Of a DNA stretch of 64,000 nucleotides, positions 9,382-17,982 are shown piece by piece. The position numbers and the translations under genes are program-made. Where the stretch lies: NCBI GenBank assembly GCA_964587655.1, contig CAZPMT010000014.1, positions 8,056 to 72,055 on the forward strand. Direction: 5' to 3'. The first letter of the stretch is position 1. Each line of letters opens with the position of its first letter. A model generated the notes under the pieces. That model was not told the origin of the DNA. It saw only the letters and a program-made list of their open reading frames with translations, and did no database searches. This stretch comes from CAZPMT01 sp964587655. Its GTDB lineage: Bacteria; Hydrogenedentota; Hydrogenedentia; Hydrogenedentales; SLHB01.

Positions 9382-9760
9382 GCCTAAAGTCTTGGTAGTG
9401 GACGATGAGTCTGACGTTGTCGAGTTCATCACGCGCACGCTCCAGTCCGAGGGATACGACGTGGTCAGCGCGTATGACGGCATCGGGGCGCTCGACTTGG
9501 CGGACTCGGAAAAGCCTGACATCGTCGTGCTCGACATCATGATGCCCATGATGAGCGGCTACGAGGTCTGCGAACAGCTCAAGTCCAATCCGCAAACACA
9601 GGACATCCCGATCATCTGCGTGTCTTCCGCGCACACTCCGGATGCGCGCGCGTTGAGCCTGCGGGTCGGCGCCTCGGCGCTTGTGGTGAAACCATTCCGC
9701 TCGGCCGAGCTCGTTGCGCAGATCAAGCGATATCTAAAGAAAGAGGAAGGCGAGGTCTGA
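9374..9760 (+). CDS. Single-domain CheY-like response regulator
   Basis: The protein has 128 residues and consists of a receiver domain only. The GTG at 9374 is chosen because AGGGAGG lies 5 bases upstream, inside the end of the PilZ gene. The acidic pocket is D10/D11, the phospho-acceptor is D54 (VVLDIMMP), the switch residue is in VSSA and the conserved lysine is K106 (KPF). With no output domain it must signal by protein contact, as CheY, DivK or PilG/PilH-type proteins do. Translational coupling to PilZ suggests a shared pathway. The partner kinase is not in the window. Confidence 0.9.
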   Translation: MAKPKVLVVDDESDVVEFITRTLQSEGYDVVSAYDGIGALDLADSEKPDIVVLDIMMPMMSGYEVCEQLKSNPQTQDIPIICVSSAHTPDARALSLRVGASALVVKPFRSAELVAQIKRYLKKEEGEV

Positions 9761-9822
9761 GCTTCCGTTTCTACGACGGTTGATCCCAAAGCAGGGGCAG
9801 GGAATTCACCAAGGGCGATCCC

Positions 9823-10374
9823 GTGACTCTCGCAAATCGAATAACGCTGGTTCGATTGCTGCTCATACCGGTGTTTGTGGCGTTCATCGTGAGCTACACG
9901 CGGGAGCAGCCGTGGCTCCGGTATGGCGCGCTTATTGTGTACGCGATCGCCGCCGCATCCGACGCGCTCGATGGGTTCGTGGCCCGCGCGTATAACCAGA
10001 AGACGAAACTGGGCGCACTACTCGATCCGCTTGCCGACAAGCTGATGGTGAACATCGGGTTTGTGTTCATGGCCGTCAACGACCAGTTCGCGCATCGGAT
10101 TCCGTACTGGTTTCCCGTGGCGCTTCTCGCCCGCGACGCAATGATCGTCATGGGTGTCTATCTTCTCAACGAATTTTACGGACCCGTGCGCGTGAAGCCG
10201 CGCATCACCGGTAAAGTCACAACGGTTTTTCAGATGAGCCTGATGATCGCGGTGCTCATCGAAGCGAGCTTCACGGAAAAGCTGCTAATCGCGACGGCGG
10301 TCATGTCCGCCGTCTCGTACGTGGATTATATGTACACCGGCATCCGGCAGATTGGAAACGAGGACGAAGCGTAA
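9823..10374 (+). CDS. pgsA: CDP-diacylglycerol--glycerol-3-phosphate 3-phosphatidyltransferase
   Basis: The protein has 183 residues and is an integral inner-membrane enzyme of the CDP-alcohol phosphotransferase family. It makes phosphatidylglycerol phosphate, the committed step to phosphatidylglycerol and cardiolipin. The full family motif is intact: D47-x2-D50-G51-x2-A54-R55-x8-G64-x3-D68-x3-D72, which binds the catalytic metals. Several hydrophobic helices follow. It starts with GTG and its TAA overlaps the ATG of der (TAATG), so the two are translationally coupled. With plsY two genes on, this gives a phospholipid-synthesis cluster around der. Confidence 0.93.
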   Translation: MTLANRITLVRLLLIPVFVAFIVSYTREQPWLRYGALIVYAIAAASDALDGFVARAYNQKTKLGALLDPLADKLMVNIGFVFMAVNDQFAHRIPYWFPVALLARDAMIVMGVYLLNEFYGPVRVKPRITGKVTTVFQMSLMIAVLIEASFTEKLLIATAVMSAVSYVDYMYTGIRQIGNEDEA

Positions 10375-11726
10375 TGACTGGAAAACGAAAATTGTTCCTC
10401 GTGGCCATCTGCGGCCGCCCGAACGTCGGTAAGTCGACGCTGTTCAACCGCATCACCGGTAAGATGAGCGCCATCGTTCATGCGGAAGAGGGAATCACGC
10501 GCGACCGCGCCTATGGCGTGGCCCAGCATGGAGACTACGTGTTCCGGGTGGTCGACACCGGCGGCATCGTCGAGAATCCGATCGATCCCGTCGTGGCGAA
10601 GATGCAGCAGCAGGTCCGCGTCGCCCTCAAGGAGGCCAAGGTCATCCTGTTTGTCGTCGACGGCCAGCAGGCACTCACGCGTACGGACGAAGAGTTGCGG
10701 GACGAACTCTTCACGCTGGGCAAACCAGTCGTGCTCGCCGTCAACAAACTCGACAATCCCAACATGGAGATCAACAAGCTGGATTTCTACACGCTCGGGA
10801 TGGGCGATCCCTACGCAGTATCTTCCGGACACGGGCTCGGCATCGACGAGTTGCTCGATGCGGTCGTGGCTCATCTCCCTCAGTCGCACGCGGCCGAAGA
10901 GCAGGAGGCCGAACCGGAGAAGAAAGCCGTCACGCGCGTGGCCATCATCGGAAAACCGAACGTGGGCAAATCCTCCTTCATCAACGCCATCCTCAATGAA
11001 GAGCGGACCATCGTGGACGATACGCCCGGCACGACCCGCGACGCCATCGACATCGAGTTCCATTGGAAAGACAAGGACTATCTCCTGATCGACACGGCGG
11101 GACTCCGCAAGAAGGCCGGCATCAGGAAGGAGGTCGAACACTTCAGCGTGGCGCGCTCGCTGCGTGCGGTGCGGCGCGCGGACGTGTGTCTCCTTCTCAT
11201 GGACGGCACGGAGGGGATCACCGAACAGGACAAGCGCATCCTCGATTATGTACATGAGCAAGGGAGAGCCGTCGTCCTCGTTTGGAGCAAGTGGGACCTG
11301 GTTGATAACAAGGAGGCGCGCTTCAAGCAACTGCAGGATGAGATCGATCTCAAGGCGCCGTTCCTGAAATACGCCCCGCAGATCACGATCTCGAACGTGA
11401 CGCGAGTGCGCCTGTTCAAGACGTTTGATCTCATCGACCGCGTGGCCGCCGAGGCCGAAAAGCGCATTTCCACGTCGGAACTCAACAGGGTCATGGATGA
11501 TATTCGCGCGCACCACTCGCCGCCGTCAAAAGGCGGGAAACACCCGAAGATCCTGTACGCGACGCAGGCCAGCGCTAAGCCCACGGTCTTCGTGCTGTTC
11601 GTCAACCAGGCGCGCCTGTTCCACTTCAGCTATATGCGCTACATCGAAAACGCCTTGCGTGACAAGTACGGCTTTGAAGGCGTCCCCATCAGTATCGAAC
11701 TCAGAGAAGGAAAACCGTCGAAATAG
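10374..11726 (+). CDS. der: Ribosome-assembly GTPase Der (EngA)
   Basis: The protein has 450 residues with two tandem GTPase domains followed by a KH-like domain, the arrangement unique to Der. The first P-loop is GRPNVGKST (14-22) and the second GKPNVGKSS (about 196-204); DTGG and DTAG supply the switch II motifs, NKLD and WSKWD the guanine-specificity motifs. Der matures the 50S ribosomal subunit and is essential in most bacteria. The length is normal for the family. It sits between the two phospholipid genes pgsA and plsY, overlapping the former by one base and preceding the latter by 14. Confidence 0.97.
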   Translation: MTGKRKLFLVAICGRPNVGKSTLFNRITGKMSAIVHAEEGITRDRAYGVAQHGDYVFRVVDTGGIVENPIDPVVAKMQQQVRVALKEAKVILFVVDGQQALTRTDEELRDELFTLGKPVVLAVNKLDNPNMEINKLDFYTLGMGDPYAVSSGHGLGIDELLDAVVAHLPQSHAAEEQEAEPEKKAVTRVAIIGKPNVGKSSFINAILNEERTIVDDTPGTTRDAIDIEFHWKDKDYLLIDTAGLRKKAGIRKEVEHFSVARSLRAVRRADVCLLLMDGTEGITEQDKRILDYVHEQGRAVVLVWSKWDLVDNKEARFKQLQDEIDLKAPFLKYAPQITISNVTRVRLFKTFDLIDRVAAEAEKRISTSELNRVMDDIRAHHSPPSKGGKHPKILYATQASAKPTVFVLFVNQARLFHFSYMRYIENALRDKYGFEGVPISIELREGKPSK

Positions 11727-11740
11727 CGGAGCCGCCCATT

Positions 11741-12316
11741 ATGTCCGTGATTGCCATCGTCTTGTCCTACATCATCGGTTCCGTTCCCACGGGCCTCTGG
11801 CTCGGCCTCCGACTGCGCGGTATCGACATCCGCGAACACGGGAGCAAGAACATCGGCGCAACGAATACGATGCGCGTCCTGGGCAAGCCGCTGGGCGCCA
11901 TCGCTCTCGCCGCGGACATAGGCAAGGGTGTCATTGCCGTGCTGCTCTTTGCGCGGCTCGGGGCGTGGGAGCATCTTCCCCTCGCGTGCGGCGTCGCGGC
12001 GGTAGTGGGCCACACGGCATCCATATTCCTTAGGTTCCGCGGCGGCAAAGGCGTCGCGACCGGCGCGGGCGTCTTCCTAGCGCTATGCCCGATCCCGACC
12101 TTGATCGCCGCAGGCGTCTTTGCGCTCGTTGTGGCGACGACCCGCATGGTCAGCGCCGGATCGATCAGCGGCAGCATCGCCCTATGCGCGGCTCTCTGCT
12201 TCTTCGATACCTCCTGGATACTCAGGGTTATCGCCGCCATAGTCGCCCTCTTCATCATCTGGAAACACCGAACCAACATCTCGCGCATCCTAAGCGGCTC
12301 CGAAAACCGCATCTGA
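11741..12316 (+). CDS. plsY: Acyl-phosphate:glycerol-3-phosphate acyltransferase
   Basis: The protein has 191 residues. PlsY is a multi-pass inner-membrane enzyme that transfers an acyl group from acyl-phosphate to glycerol-3-phosphate to make lysophosphatidate, the first step of phospholipid synthesis. The family landmarks are visible: SYIIGSVPTG near the N-terminus, HGSKNIGATNTMRVLGK (motif 1), GHTASIFLRFRGGKGVATG (motif 2) and the helices between. Gene order der-plsY is common. It is the last gene of the run that starts with PilZ. Confidence 0.95.
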   Translation: MSVIAIVLSYIIGSVPTGLWLGLRLRGIDIREHGSKNIGATNTMRVLGKPLGAIALAADIGKGVIAVLLFARLGAWEHLPLACGVAAVVGHTASIFLRFRGGKGVATGAGVFLALCPIPTLIAAGVFALVVATTRMVSAGSISGSIALCAALCFFDTSWILRVIAAIVALFIIWKHRTNISRILSGSENRI

Positions 12317-12431
12317 CGGGACCGTCACTCCGGCGGGTTTCCGCTTCGGAAACAAGGTGTGGTAGAATACGCTCATTGCGTGGGAAAAGGTTGCGGAAGA
12401 TCGGCAGCGGGCAAGTTCGGGAAACCTATCT

Positions 12432-13436
12432 GTGCGTTCTTCTTGTGTCTTGGCGGTTCTTATTTCAGTGCCGCTACTCGTTTTGGCAGCGGGTGGTTGT
12501 GCGCACGTGGCGTCCCCGGCGGGCCGGGTGATTGTCCAGGCACCGCCACGGCCGGACGGCTTGTATGCGGGCCGCCAGCACTTTCGCCAAACCCGGCGGG
12601 ACGCCGCTCTGGAAACCGACCCGAAGTACGCCCTCGAATACGCCTTCGAGTATGCGCTGGAATACGGCTTGGCTTGCGCTCTGGAAGACGTCCTGCAATC
12701 TCCGCTCGACAAGGTCCTGAACGACCCGCTGAAGTGCGGGCTGAAATCCAGCCTGGTTGACGCCTTGGGCTGGGGCCTGCGATATATGCTGGAAGACGGG
12801 CCCAAGGACGCCCCGCAGGAGGCGATGGACTTCGCCCGCCGGCAAGCCATTGATAGCGCCCGCGTCAGGATCATCGAAGCCGCGCTGGATGATGCGCTGA
12901 AGAGAGTCGAGGCGGAAGATTCGGTGAAGGTATCGGTGAAAGAGGCGCTGTCCAAAGCGTTGAATGCCGCCATCGAGGAATCCTTTGGGGCGGCGTTCGA
13001 GACGGCCCTCGAAGGCGGACCCGGGGAAGCCGTACCCGATGGCATGTTCGCCTGTCCGCTCAACCATCCGGACCAGTACATATCGTCCGGTTTCGGATTC
13101 CGCGGGAAGACGCGCGGTGGGGCCGGCCACAGTCACACGGGCGTCGACATCGTCGTCCCGAAAGGCACACCAGTGATGGCCGCGGCAGCCGGGACAGTGT
13201 CATTCGCAGGTTCAACGGGCAGCGGCTACGGCCTCATGGTGAAGGTTGACCACGGGAGCGGGTTTGAGACGTGGTATGCCCATTTGAGCGCGTTCCATGT
13301 CCATCAAGGCGATCAGGCCGCCTGCGGAGACCAAATCGCCGAAGCCGGACGATCCGGCAACGCCACGACCTCGCATCTCCACTACGAAGTCCACAAGAAC
13401 GGCGAAGCAATGGACCCCGAGCCTTACCTGCCGTAG
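12432..13436 (+). CDS. Lipoprotein M23 (LytM-type) peptidase with a four-residue-repeat linker
   Basis: The protein has 334 residues, starting with GTG. The N-terminus is a hydrophobic signal ending in LAAGGC, so C23 is a plausible lipid attachment site. Residues 66-121 form an unusual perfect tetrad: the third residue of 14 successive four-residue blocks is Leu (Phe once), as in YALE, YAFE, CALE, KVLN. A less regular helical stretch runs to about 200. The C-terminal domain is a complete M23 metallopeptidase: H235-x3-D239 (HTGVD) and H315-L-H317 with strand motifs KGTPVMAAAAGTV and GYGLMVKVDHG. Such enzymes cut or regulate peptidoglycan crosslinks in the periplasm. The repeat might span the periplasm or mediate contacts. 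Confidence 0.85.
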   Translation: MRSSCVLAVLISVPLLVLAAGGCAHVASPAGRVIVQAPPRPDGLYAGRQHFRQTRRDAALETDPKYALEYAFEYALEYGLACALEDVLQSPLDKVLNDPLKCGLKSSLVDALGWGLRYMLEDGPKDAPQEAMDFARRQAIDSARVRIIEAALDDALKRVEAEDSVKVSVKEALSKALNAAIEESFGAAFETALEGGPGEAVPDGMFACPLNHPDQYISSGFGFRGKTRGGAGHSHTGVDIVVPKGTPVMAAAAGTVSFAGSTGSGYGLMVKVDHGSGFETWYAHLSAFHVHQGDQAACGDQIAEAGRSGNATTSHLHYEVHKNGEAMDPEPYLP

Positions 13437-13501
13437 GGAAAGGGTGAAGGCTGAAGTGGGAAGGCGAAAAGGGATCTTATGGGTTGAGAGAAGGAGGGAT
13501 T

Positions 13502-13897
13502 ATGAAGACTGAGTCCGAGATCCGTGAATTGTCTGAGGATTTTCTGTCAGCGTGGAATTCGCAGGACGTTGAGAGAGTCGTCGCCTGTTACACTGACGAC
13601 GTCGTGTATTGGGACCCGAACACGCGCGGCGTGGTCAAGGGTGCGGATGCGATGCGTCGCTATCTGCGGAAACTTTTTGCGGCCTGGGAAATGCACTGGA
13701 CGTTCCGGGAAGCGTACCCTTTCGCGGATAAGGATGGAGCGGCGGTGCTATGGCATGCGTCTTTCCGGAAGCCCGGCAAGGAGAAAACCGTGGAAGCCGA
13801 CGGCATGGATCTCGTGCTGTTGCAGCGCGGCCTCATTCAACGCAACGAGGTCTATTTCGATCGCCTGGCGCTTGCTCCTCTCATGCAGGAACCGTAG
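13502..13897 (+). CDS. NTF2/SnoaL-like domain protein
   Basis: The protein has 131 residues. The ATG at 13502 follows a strong AAGGAGGG site. The pattern FLSAWNSQDVERVVACYTDDVVYWDP ... GVVKGADAMRRYLRKLF is that of the SnoaL/NTF2-like cone fold used by small hydrolases, isomerases and stress proteins. No catalytic residues specific to a subfamily can be assigned. It stands alone between the M23 lipoprotein gene and the convergent Cys-rich gene. A second NTF2-like protein, a lipoprotein, is encoded at 29922. Confidence 0.8.
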   Translation: MKTESEIRELSEDFLSAWNSQDVERVVACYTDDVVYWDPNTRGVVKGADAMRRYLRKLFAAWEMHWTFREAYPFADKDGAAVLWHASFRKPGKEKTVEADGMDLVLLQRGLIQRNEVYFDRLALAPLMQEP

Positions 13898-13918
13898 CAC
13901 CCTGGTTGCGAACTGGGA

Positions 13919-14074
13919 TCAGCGGCGCGGTTTGTAGCTGGGGCATTTCACGGCGTTGGGACGTTCGGGATGCTTGCAGGCGGAGGGATGATCGTACTTG
14001 CAGATGTCGCAGAGAAACTCGGACGGGTGCCGCAGCCGCAGCCACCATTGGCGGAACCTTTCGGGCAGAGTCAT
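13919..14074 (-). CDS. 51-residue Cys-rich (zinc-ribbon-like) small protein
   Basis: The ATG overlaps the stop of the PocR-AraC regulator as ATGA, so translation is coupled. The 51-residue product has a basic, aromatic start (MTLPERFRQWWLRLRHP) and then C-x2-C-x7-C-x10-C (FLCDICKYDHPSACKHPERP), which could bind one zinc ion. The frame ends at a TGA at 13919-13921. I know no named family for it. Its position as last gene of the MBL/AraC operon, and the coupling, argue that it is a real gene rather than a chance frame. Confidence 0.65.
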   Translation of the reverse strand: MTLPERFRQWWLRLRHPSEFLCDICKYDHPSACKHPERPNAVKCPSYKPRR

Positions 14075-15327
14075 CGTTTTCCACCGAACTGTTCGCGGTA
14101 TTTGAGCGGGGACATGGCTTCAAACTTCTGGAAAAGCCTGGCGAAGTTGCTTGTGTCGCTGATTCCGACGCGCCGTGCCACTTCAGTTACGGTCAGGCGC
14201 GTCCGGCGCAGCAATTCCTTGGCCTTGTCAATCCGGAGTCGTCCGAGATATTCGCTGTATGACATCCCGAACTTGCGTTGGAGTCGATGGGTGATCGCCG
14301 TGGGGTGCTGCCCCAGCTTTGCCGCGACTTCGTTGAGCGTCACGCTGTCGGCGATACGCGGGAGCAGTATGGCGTTGAGTTCGGCGTAGCCCTCCGTTCT
14401 AGGGACGTCACGTGTGGCCTTTCGTTTGAGGATGCTCAAGAGCCGCATGACCGCGTCCGCCAACTGCATGTCCGTCCGGCCCTGTTCCAATTCATCGAGC
14501 AACCGCGGCAGACGCGCCCGGCACGGTGTCGTGTCAACCGCGGCGCGCTCGGCCGCCTCAATCACCGCGCACACTAGCGCCGCCGCGCGCGCCCGTTTCA
14601 CGGAGATGCGCGTTCTCCGATCTGAGCGCGTTTCGCTGAGAACGGCGCGCACAAGCGCGCGCGCCTGACCCTGCGCGTCCCCGGTCAAGGCTGCGGCAAT
14701 CGGTCGCGCCTGGTATGGGTCGCCGAGCGGGACGTGCGCTTTCGCGCGGCGCGACGGCCTCCGACCCGTTTCCTCATCATCATGGAGTTCCTCGGACGTT
14801 TCCTGGGGTTGCGTCGCGGCCCACAGTTCCTGAAGCGCATCAAGGGCCCAGTCGACGATACCGGGCAGCGTCGACACGGGAAGCACGGGCACGTCCGTCA
14901 AAGCCTTCCGGAATGCCGCGTCAGGCGCCGCATGGAGCCGCGCCAGCCCATCGAGTGCGTCGGGTTCGATTGAACTGGCGCCTTCCCACGGGCAATAGGG
15001 ACCGAAGGTCAATGCGAAACCGGGAGCGTCGACGGGAAACGGAAAGACCGTAACACAGGCGAATCCCATGTGGCAGAAAAACGGCATTGCCGTCTGAAGA
15101 CGCAGTGCATCCGCGACGGCGCTCGCGCGCGAGCGCCGACATGCCGCGTTGCCGCCCGGAAGCCTGGCCACGCAACGGCACGCGGCGCACTGTCCATGGC
15201 CAACGATGCGGAGTCCTTCTTCATCATGTTCGACGGCGTGAAGGCTTACCGCGGAGGCGGTGCAACGCGCGGCGCGTGAGAGGACCCGCGAAACGGCCGC
15301 GGATCTGAAGAAGGCCAGCGGCTTCAT
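14071..15327 (-). CDS. AraC-family transcriptional regulator with N-terminal PocR sensory domain
   Basis: The protein has 418 residues. The first half matches the PocR domain pattern: C47-x2-C50-x-C52, then GGNAACRRSRASAVADA, FFCHMGFACVTVFPFPV, a ligand-binding module found in regulators of small-molecule metabolism. A charged linker (about 185-320) follows. The last 100 residues are the two helix-turn-helices of AraC/XylS proteins: TLNEVAAKLGQHPTAITHRL and LTVTEVARRVGISDTSNFARLF. It overlaps the upstream MBL gene by four bases (ATGA) and the downstream Cys-rich gene by four. Target genes and ligand cannot be inferred from sequence. Confidence 0.88.
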   Translation of the reverse strand: MKPLAFFRSAAVSRVLSRAARCTASAVSLHAVEHDEEGLRIVGHGQCAACRCVARLPGGNAACRRSRASAVADALRLQTAMPFFCHMGFACVTVFPFPVDAPGFALTFGPYCPWEGASSIEPDALDGLARLHAAPDAAFRKALTDVPVLPVSTLPGIVDWALDALQELWAATQPQETSEELHDDEETGRRPSRRAKAHVPLGDPYQARPIAAALTGDAQGQARALVRAVLSETRSDRRTRISVKRARAAALVCAVIEAAERAAVDTTPCRARLPRLLDELEQGRTDMQLADAVMRLLSILKRKATRDVPRTEGYAELNAILLPRIADSVTLNEVAAKLGQHPTAITHRLQRKFGMSYSEYLGRLRIDKAKELLRRTRLTVTEVARRVGISDTSNFARLFQKFEAMSPLKYREQFGGKR

Positions 15328-16106
15328 GCACGGATCTCGAAGAGAGGCGTCGGGACGTGCTGATGCGCAACGTGCAACATGACGCCGCGGCCCTCAAGGA
15401 CTCCGGCCGCCAGCTTGTGTGCGATGTCTGGGCAGTTGTTCTCCTGGCTGAGATGCACAAGCACGACGATCTGCAACGCCTCGTGGATCAAGCTCGAAAG
15501 AAGCGACGTCATATCGACGTTCGACAAGTGCCCGTACCGGCTCCGAATGCGTTGCTTGAGCGCGGGGGGATACGGGCCGCGGTGCAGCATGTCCAGACAG
15601 TGGTTCGATTCGAGCACCAGCGCATGAGAACCTTCCAGCCTCTGCTTCACGTACCGAGGCGCATGTCCGAGGTCGGCGGCAAGACCGAGCTTGACGCCGT
15701 CGCACTGGGCGACGTAGCTCACCGGGTCGGCTGCGTCATGGCACACGTTGAAACTGGCAAGCGTGAGCCCATCGATTGTCACGCTGTCCCCTGATTCGAA
15801 CAACTCGACTTGCGGAAGCTCCCCCACGATTTCAGGCAGGTTCTCGCGCGTTCCGGGCGTCATGTATACGGGTACGCCGAGCGCTCTCGCAAGTACGCCG
15901 ACGCCCTTCACGTGGTCCGAGTGTTCGTGCGTTACGAACACCGCTTTCAATCCGTCCAGCGTTTCGCCGATGCTCGCGACGCGACTTCGGAGTTCCTTCA
16001 GACTGAACCCGTTGTCGATAAGGATTCTGGAATTGGGCGAGACCACCAGCAGGGCGTTCCCGCTGCTGCCGCTCCCAAGAAGTGCAAACCGAAGCAATGC
16101 GGCCAT
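15324..16106 (-). CDS. MBL-fold metallo-hydrolase (WalJ/YycJ-like)
   Basis: The protein has 260 residues. It opens with the small beta-strand and loop LLGSGSSGNALLV and has the metallo-beta-lactamase motif H60-E-H62-S-D64-H65, with later metal ligands in FNVCHDAADP, ADLGH, ESNHCLDML and VHLSQENN. This order and length fit the YycJ/WalJ class of MBL exonucleases, which act on DNA ends in cell-wall or repair-linked contexts, though substrates vary. Its TGA overlaps the ATG of the AraC regulator. It lies 62 bases after rnhA on the same strand. Confidence 0.85.
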   Translation of the reverse strand: MAALLRFALLGSGSSGNALLVVSPNSRILIDNGFSLKELRSRVASIGETLDGLKAVFVTHEHSDHVKGVGVLARALGVPVYMTPGTRENLPEIVGELPQVELFESGDSVTIDGLTLASFNVCHDAADPVSYVAQCDGVKLGLAADLGHAPRYVKQRLEGSHALVLESNHCLDMLHRGPYPPALKQRIRSRYGHLSNVDMTSLLSSLIHEALQIVVLVHLSQENNCPDIAHKLAAGVLEGRGVMLHVAHQHVPTPLFEIRA

Positions 16107-16168
16107 CCTCTTTGGTTACGTGCGGCAATTCTTGATGAGATCATAGCATGTGGGTCCGCGACCATCAA

Positions 16169-16630
16169 TCAACGGGCGGAGTGGTGTCTGACTTGCTTGA
16201 TGGCTTCGCGGGCGAGTTCGTCGCAGCGCTCGTTGAAGAAGTGGCCTGCGTGGCCAGGGACCCATTGCCATTTCACGTCGTGTTTCTGCGTGAGGGCGTC
16301 GAGCTCCTGCCAGAGATCGATGTTCTTGACCTTTCCTGTCCCGCGGAGCCATCCGCGGCGCTTCCACTTCTGCATCCATTCGGTGATGCCGCGCTGGAGG
16401 TACTGCGAATCCGTGTGGACAATAACGGAACAGGGCCTCTTCAGGCTATTCAAAGCCTCGATGGCCGCGATGAGTTCCATACGGTTGTTGGTGGTCTTGG
16501 TCTCGCACCCGGACAGTTCCTTCATGTGGTCTTTGTACATCAAAACCGCGGCCCAACCGCCGGGGCCGGGATTCGGGTCGCACGCGCCGTCCGTGTAGAT
16601 TACGACGCGATCTTCTTTCTCTTTCTTCAC
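16169..16630 (-). CDS. rnhA: Ribonuclease HI
   Basis: The protein has 153 residues, the standard size for bacterial RNase HI. It cleaves the RNA strand of RNA:DNA hybrids. The four catalytic acidic residues are present: D14 (YTDGACDPN), E52 (NNRMEL), D74 (HTDSQYL) and D137 (NERCDELA); H127 in VPGHAGH is the usual loop histidine. The basic handle KWKRRGW is also present. Its start overlaps the upstream sugar-isomerase gene by four bases. Confidence 0.96.
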   Translation of the reverse strand: MKKEKEDRVVIYTDGACDPNPGPGGWAAVLMYKDHMKELSGCETKTTNNRMELIAAIEALNSLKRPCSVIVHTDSQYLQRGITEWMQKWKRRGWLRGTGKVKNIDLWQELDALTQKHDVKWQWVPGHAGHFFNERCDELAREAIKQVRHHSAR

Positions 16631-17430
16631 AGGTCTTTCTCGACGGATTTGAGGGCGGAGATGTAATGGGCCAGATCATTCTCGACGCCGTGATTGTAGA
16701 ACCACTCAGCCGAGACGTAGCCGTCATAACCGTGGTCGCGGAAGGTGCGCAGGAAATCGGCGATGGGCGCCTGGCCTTCGCCGATGGGAACGATGTCGTT
16801 TTGGCCGTGGGTGCGATCAACGTCGTGAAAGTGGACATGCTTGACAAACGGCATTAACAGCGCAACGGTTTCTTCAACGGTCTCGCCGGCGGTGACGGGA
16901 TGCTGCGTATCCCACGTGGCGCGAATCCAGGGCGAGTTGACAGCGCTGCAAATGCCCGCCACGTCGGCCCCGGCCGAGAAGTAATCGTGCGTCTCAAGGC
17001 ACACGAACACTCCGCATTTCGCGGCGGTCCCGGCGCACGCTTCGAGCGCCTCGCGAACACGGGCCGCGGCCACGGCGGGATCTGAAACTTCCGGATCGTG
17101 CCCGCCGAAGACGCGAATGCGCTTCGCGCCGAGGTCCGCGGCGAGTTCGCAGTAGGCCATGGCCTCGTCCACCATGCGCCGCCATTCCTTCCGGTCAGAC
17201 TTGTTGAACTGGACCGACGTGGCGATGCACGCCACGGCCACGCCGGCATCCTCGAAGTGTTTCCGGATGGCGGCGCGTTCCGCGGCGGTGCGTTCCGACT
17301 CGACCCCGTGAAGATGTCCTTCTGCGGCGCGCGGCTCGACCCCGTCGTAGCCGTAGCGGACGGCTGCGTCGACTACCTGTTCAAGCACGTATTCCGGACA
17401 CGCAAACGTCATGAAACTGTATTTCAGCAT
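16627..17430 (-). CDS. Sugar phosphate isomerase/epimerase-like TIM-barrel protein
   Basis: The protein has 267 residues of the xylose-isomerase-like TIM-barrel superfamily (AP_endonuc_2). Metal-ligand motifs are visible: E-T-H in VFVCLETHDY, D-x-x-H in ATWDTQHP, H-F-H-D in VKHVHFHDVD, and a closing E in YVSAEWFYNHG. Members isomerise or epimerise sugars, or oxidise or rearrange inositol derivatives, and often partner with Gfo/Idh oxidoreductases. It follows a sugar ABC transporter and an ankyrin lipoprotein on the same strand, so a role in using the imported sugar is a fair inference. Confidence 0.85.
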   Translation of the reverse strand: MLKYSFMTFACPEYVLEQVVDAAVRYGYDGVEPRAAEGHLHGVESERTAAERAAIRKHFEDAGVAVACIATSVQFNKSDRKEWRRMVDEAMAYCELAADLGAKRIRVFGGHDPEVSDPAVAAARVREALEACAGTAAKCGVFVCLETHDYFSAGADVAGICSAVNSPWIRATWDTQHPVTAGETVEETVALLMPFVKHVHFHDVDRTHGQNDIVPIGEGQAPIADFLRTFRDHGYDGYVSAEWFYNHGVENDLAHYISALKSVEKDL

Positions 17431-17439
17431 CGTTCGACC

Positions 17440-17973
17440 TCAATCATCCTGCTCTTCGATCCTTTTCAGAACCGCAACCGCCTCTTCCCGCCTGCTCTTC
17501 AGGGCCGCCTCCATCGGTGTCGCATTGTCGTTGTTAGTAGTGTGCAGGTTGGCGCCTGCGCCGGCCAGTAGTTTCAACGTTGCGCTCTGACCAAACAGCG
17601 CCGCGGTATGCAACGGCGTGTCGCCAAATTCATCCCGGGCCTCGATGTTTGCCCCGTGCTTCAGAAGGAGATCGGCTTCTTTGACGCGGCCAAGCATTGC
17701 CGCGGCATGGAGGGGCGTCAGCCCCGTATCGTCTGCCGCATTCACGTCCGCGCCTTTGCCAATGAAGAACTCGATCAACTCCGGCTTGCCGTAGGTCACG
17801 GCATAGTGCAGCGGCGTCTTGCCGAGTGGCGTTCGCGCGTTCACCTGGCTTGGGTCCTTGGCGAGAAGGGCTTTGATTTGTCCCATGTCCTCACGATTCA
17901 CCAAGTCGTGAATGCTGTCGCCGCATCCCGCCAGGATAAGCGCGCCTATGATCCATGTGTGCCGGAGTCGCAT
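17440..17973 (-). CDS. Ankyrin-repeat lipoprotein
   Basis: The protein has 177 residues. A short signal ends in LILAGC, so C17 is the predicted lipidated residue. Residues 45-170 hold about four ankyrin repeats with clear TPLHYAV, TPLHAAAMLGR, TPLHTAALFGQ and TPMEAALKSRR helices. Ankyrin repeats bind proteins; no enzyme domain is attached. The gene lies 10 bases after the sugar-binding lipoprotein gene, so it may be co-produced with the transporter. Function is unknown. Confidence 0.88.
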   Translation of the reverse strand: MRLRHTWIIGALILAGCGDSIHDLVNREDMGQIKALLAKDPSQVNARTPLGKTPLHYAVTYGKPELIEFFIGKGADVNAADDTGLTPLHAAAMLGRVKEADLLLKHGANIEARDEFGDTPLHTAALFGQSATLKLLAGAGANLHTTNNDNATPMEAALKSRREEAVAVLKRIEEQDD

Positions 17974-17982
17974 TTTCGCCAG

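Noticed and set aside
12339..12356. Hairpin GTTTCCG-CTT-CGGAAAC after plsY as terminator
   Set aside because: The stem is short and not followed by a T run; too weak to call.
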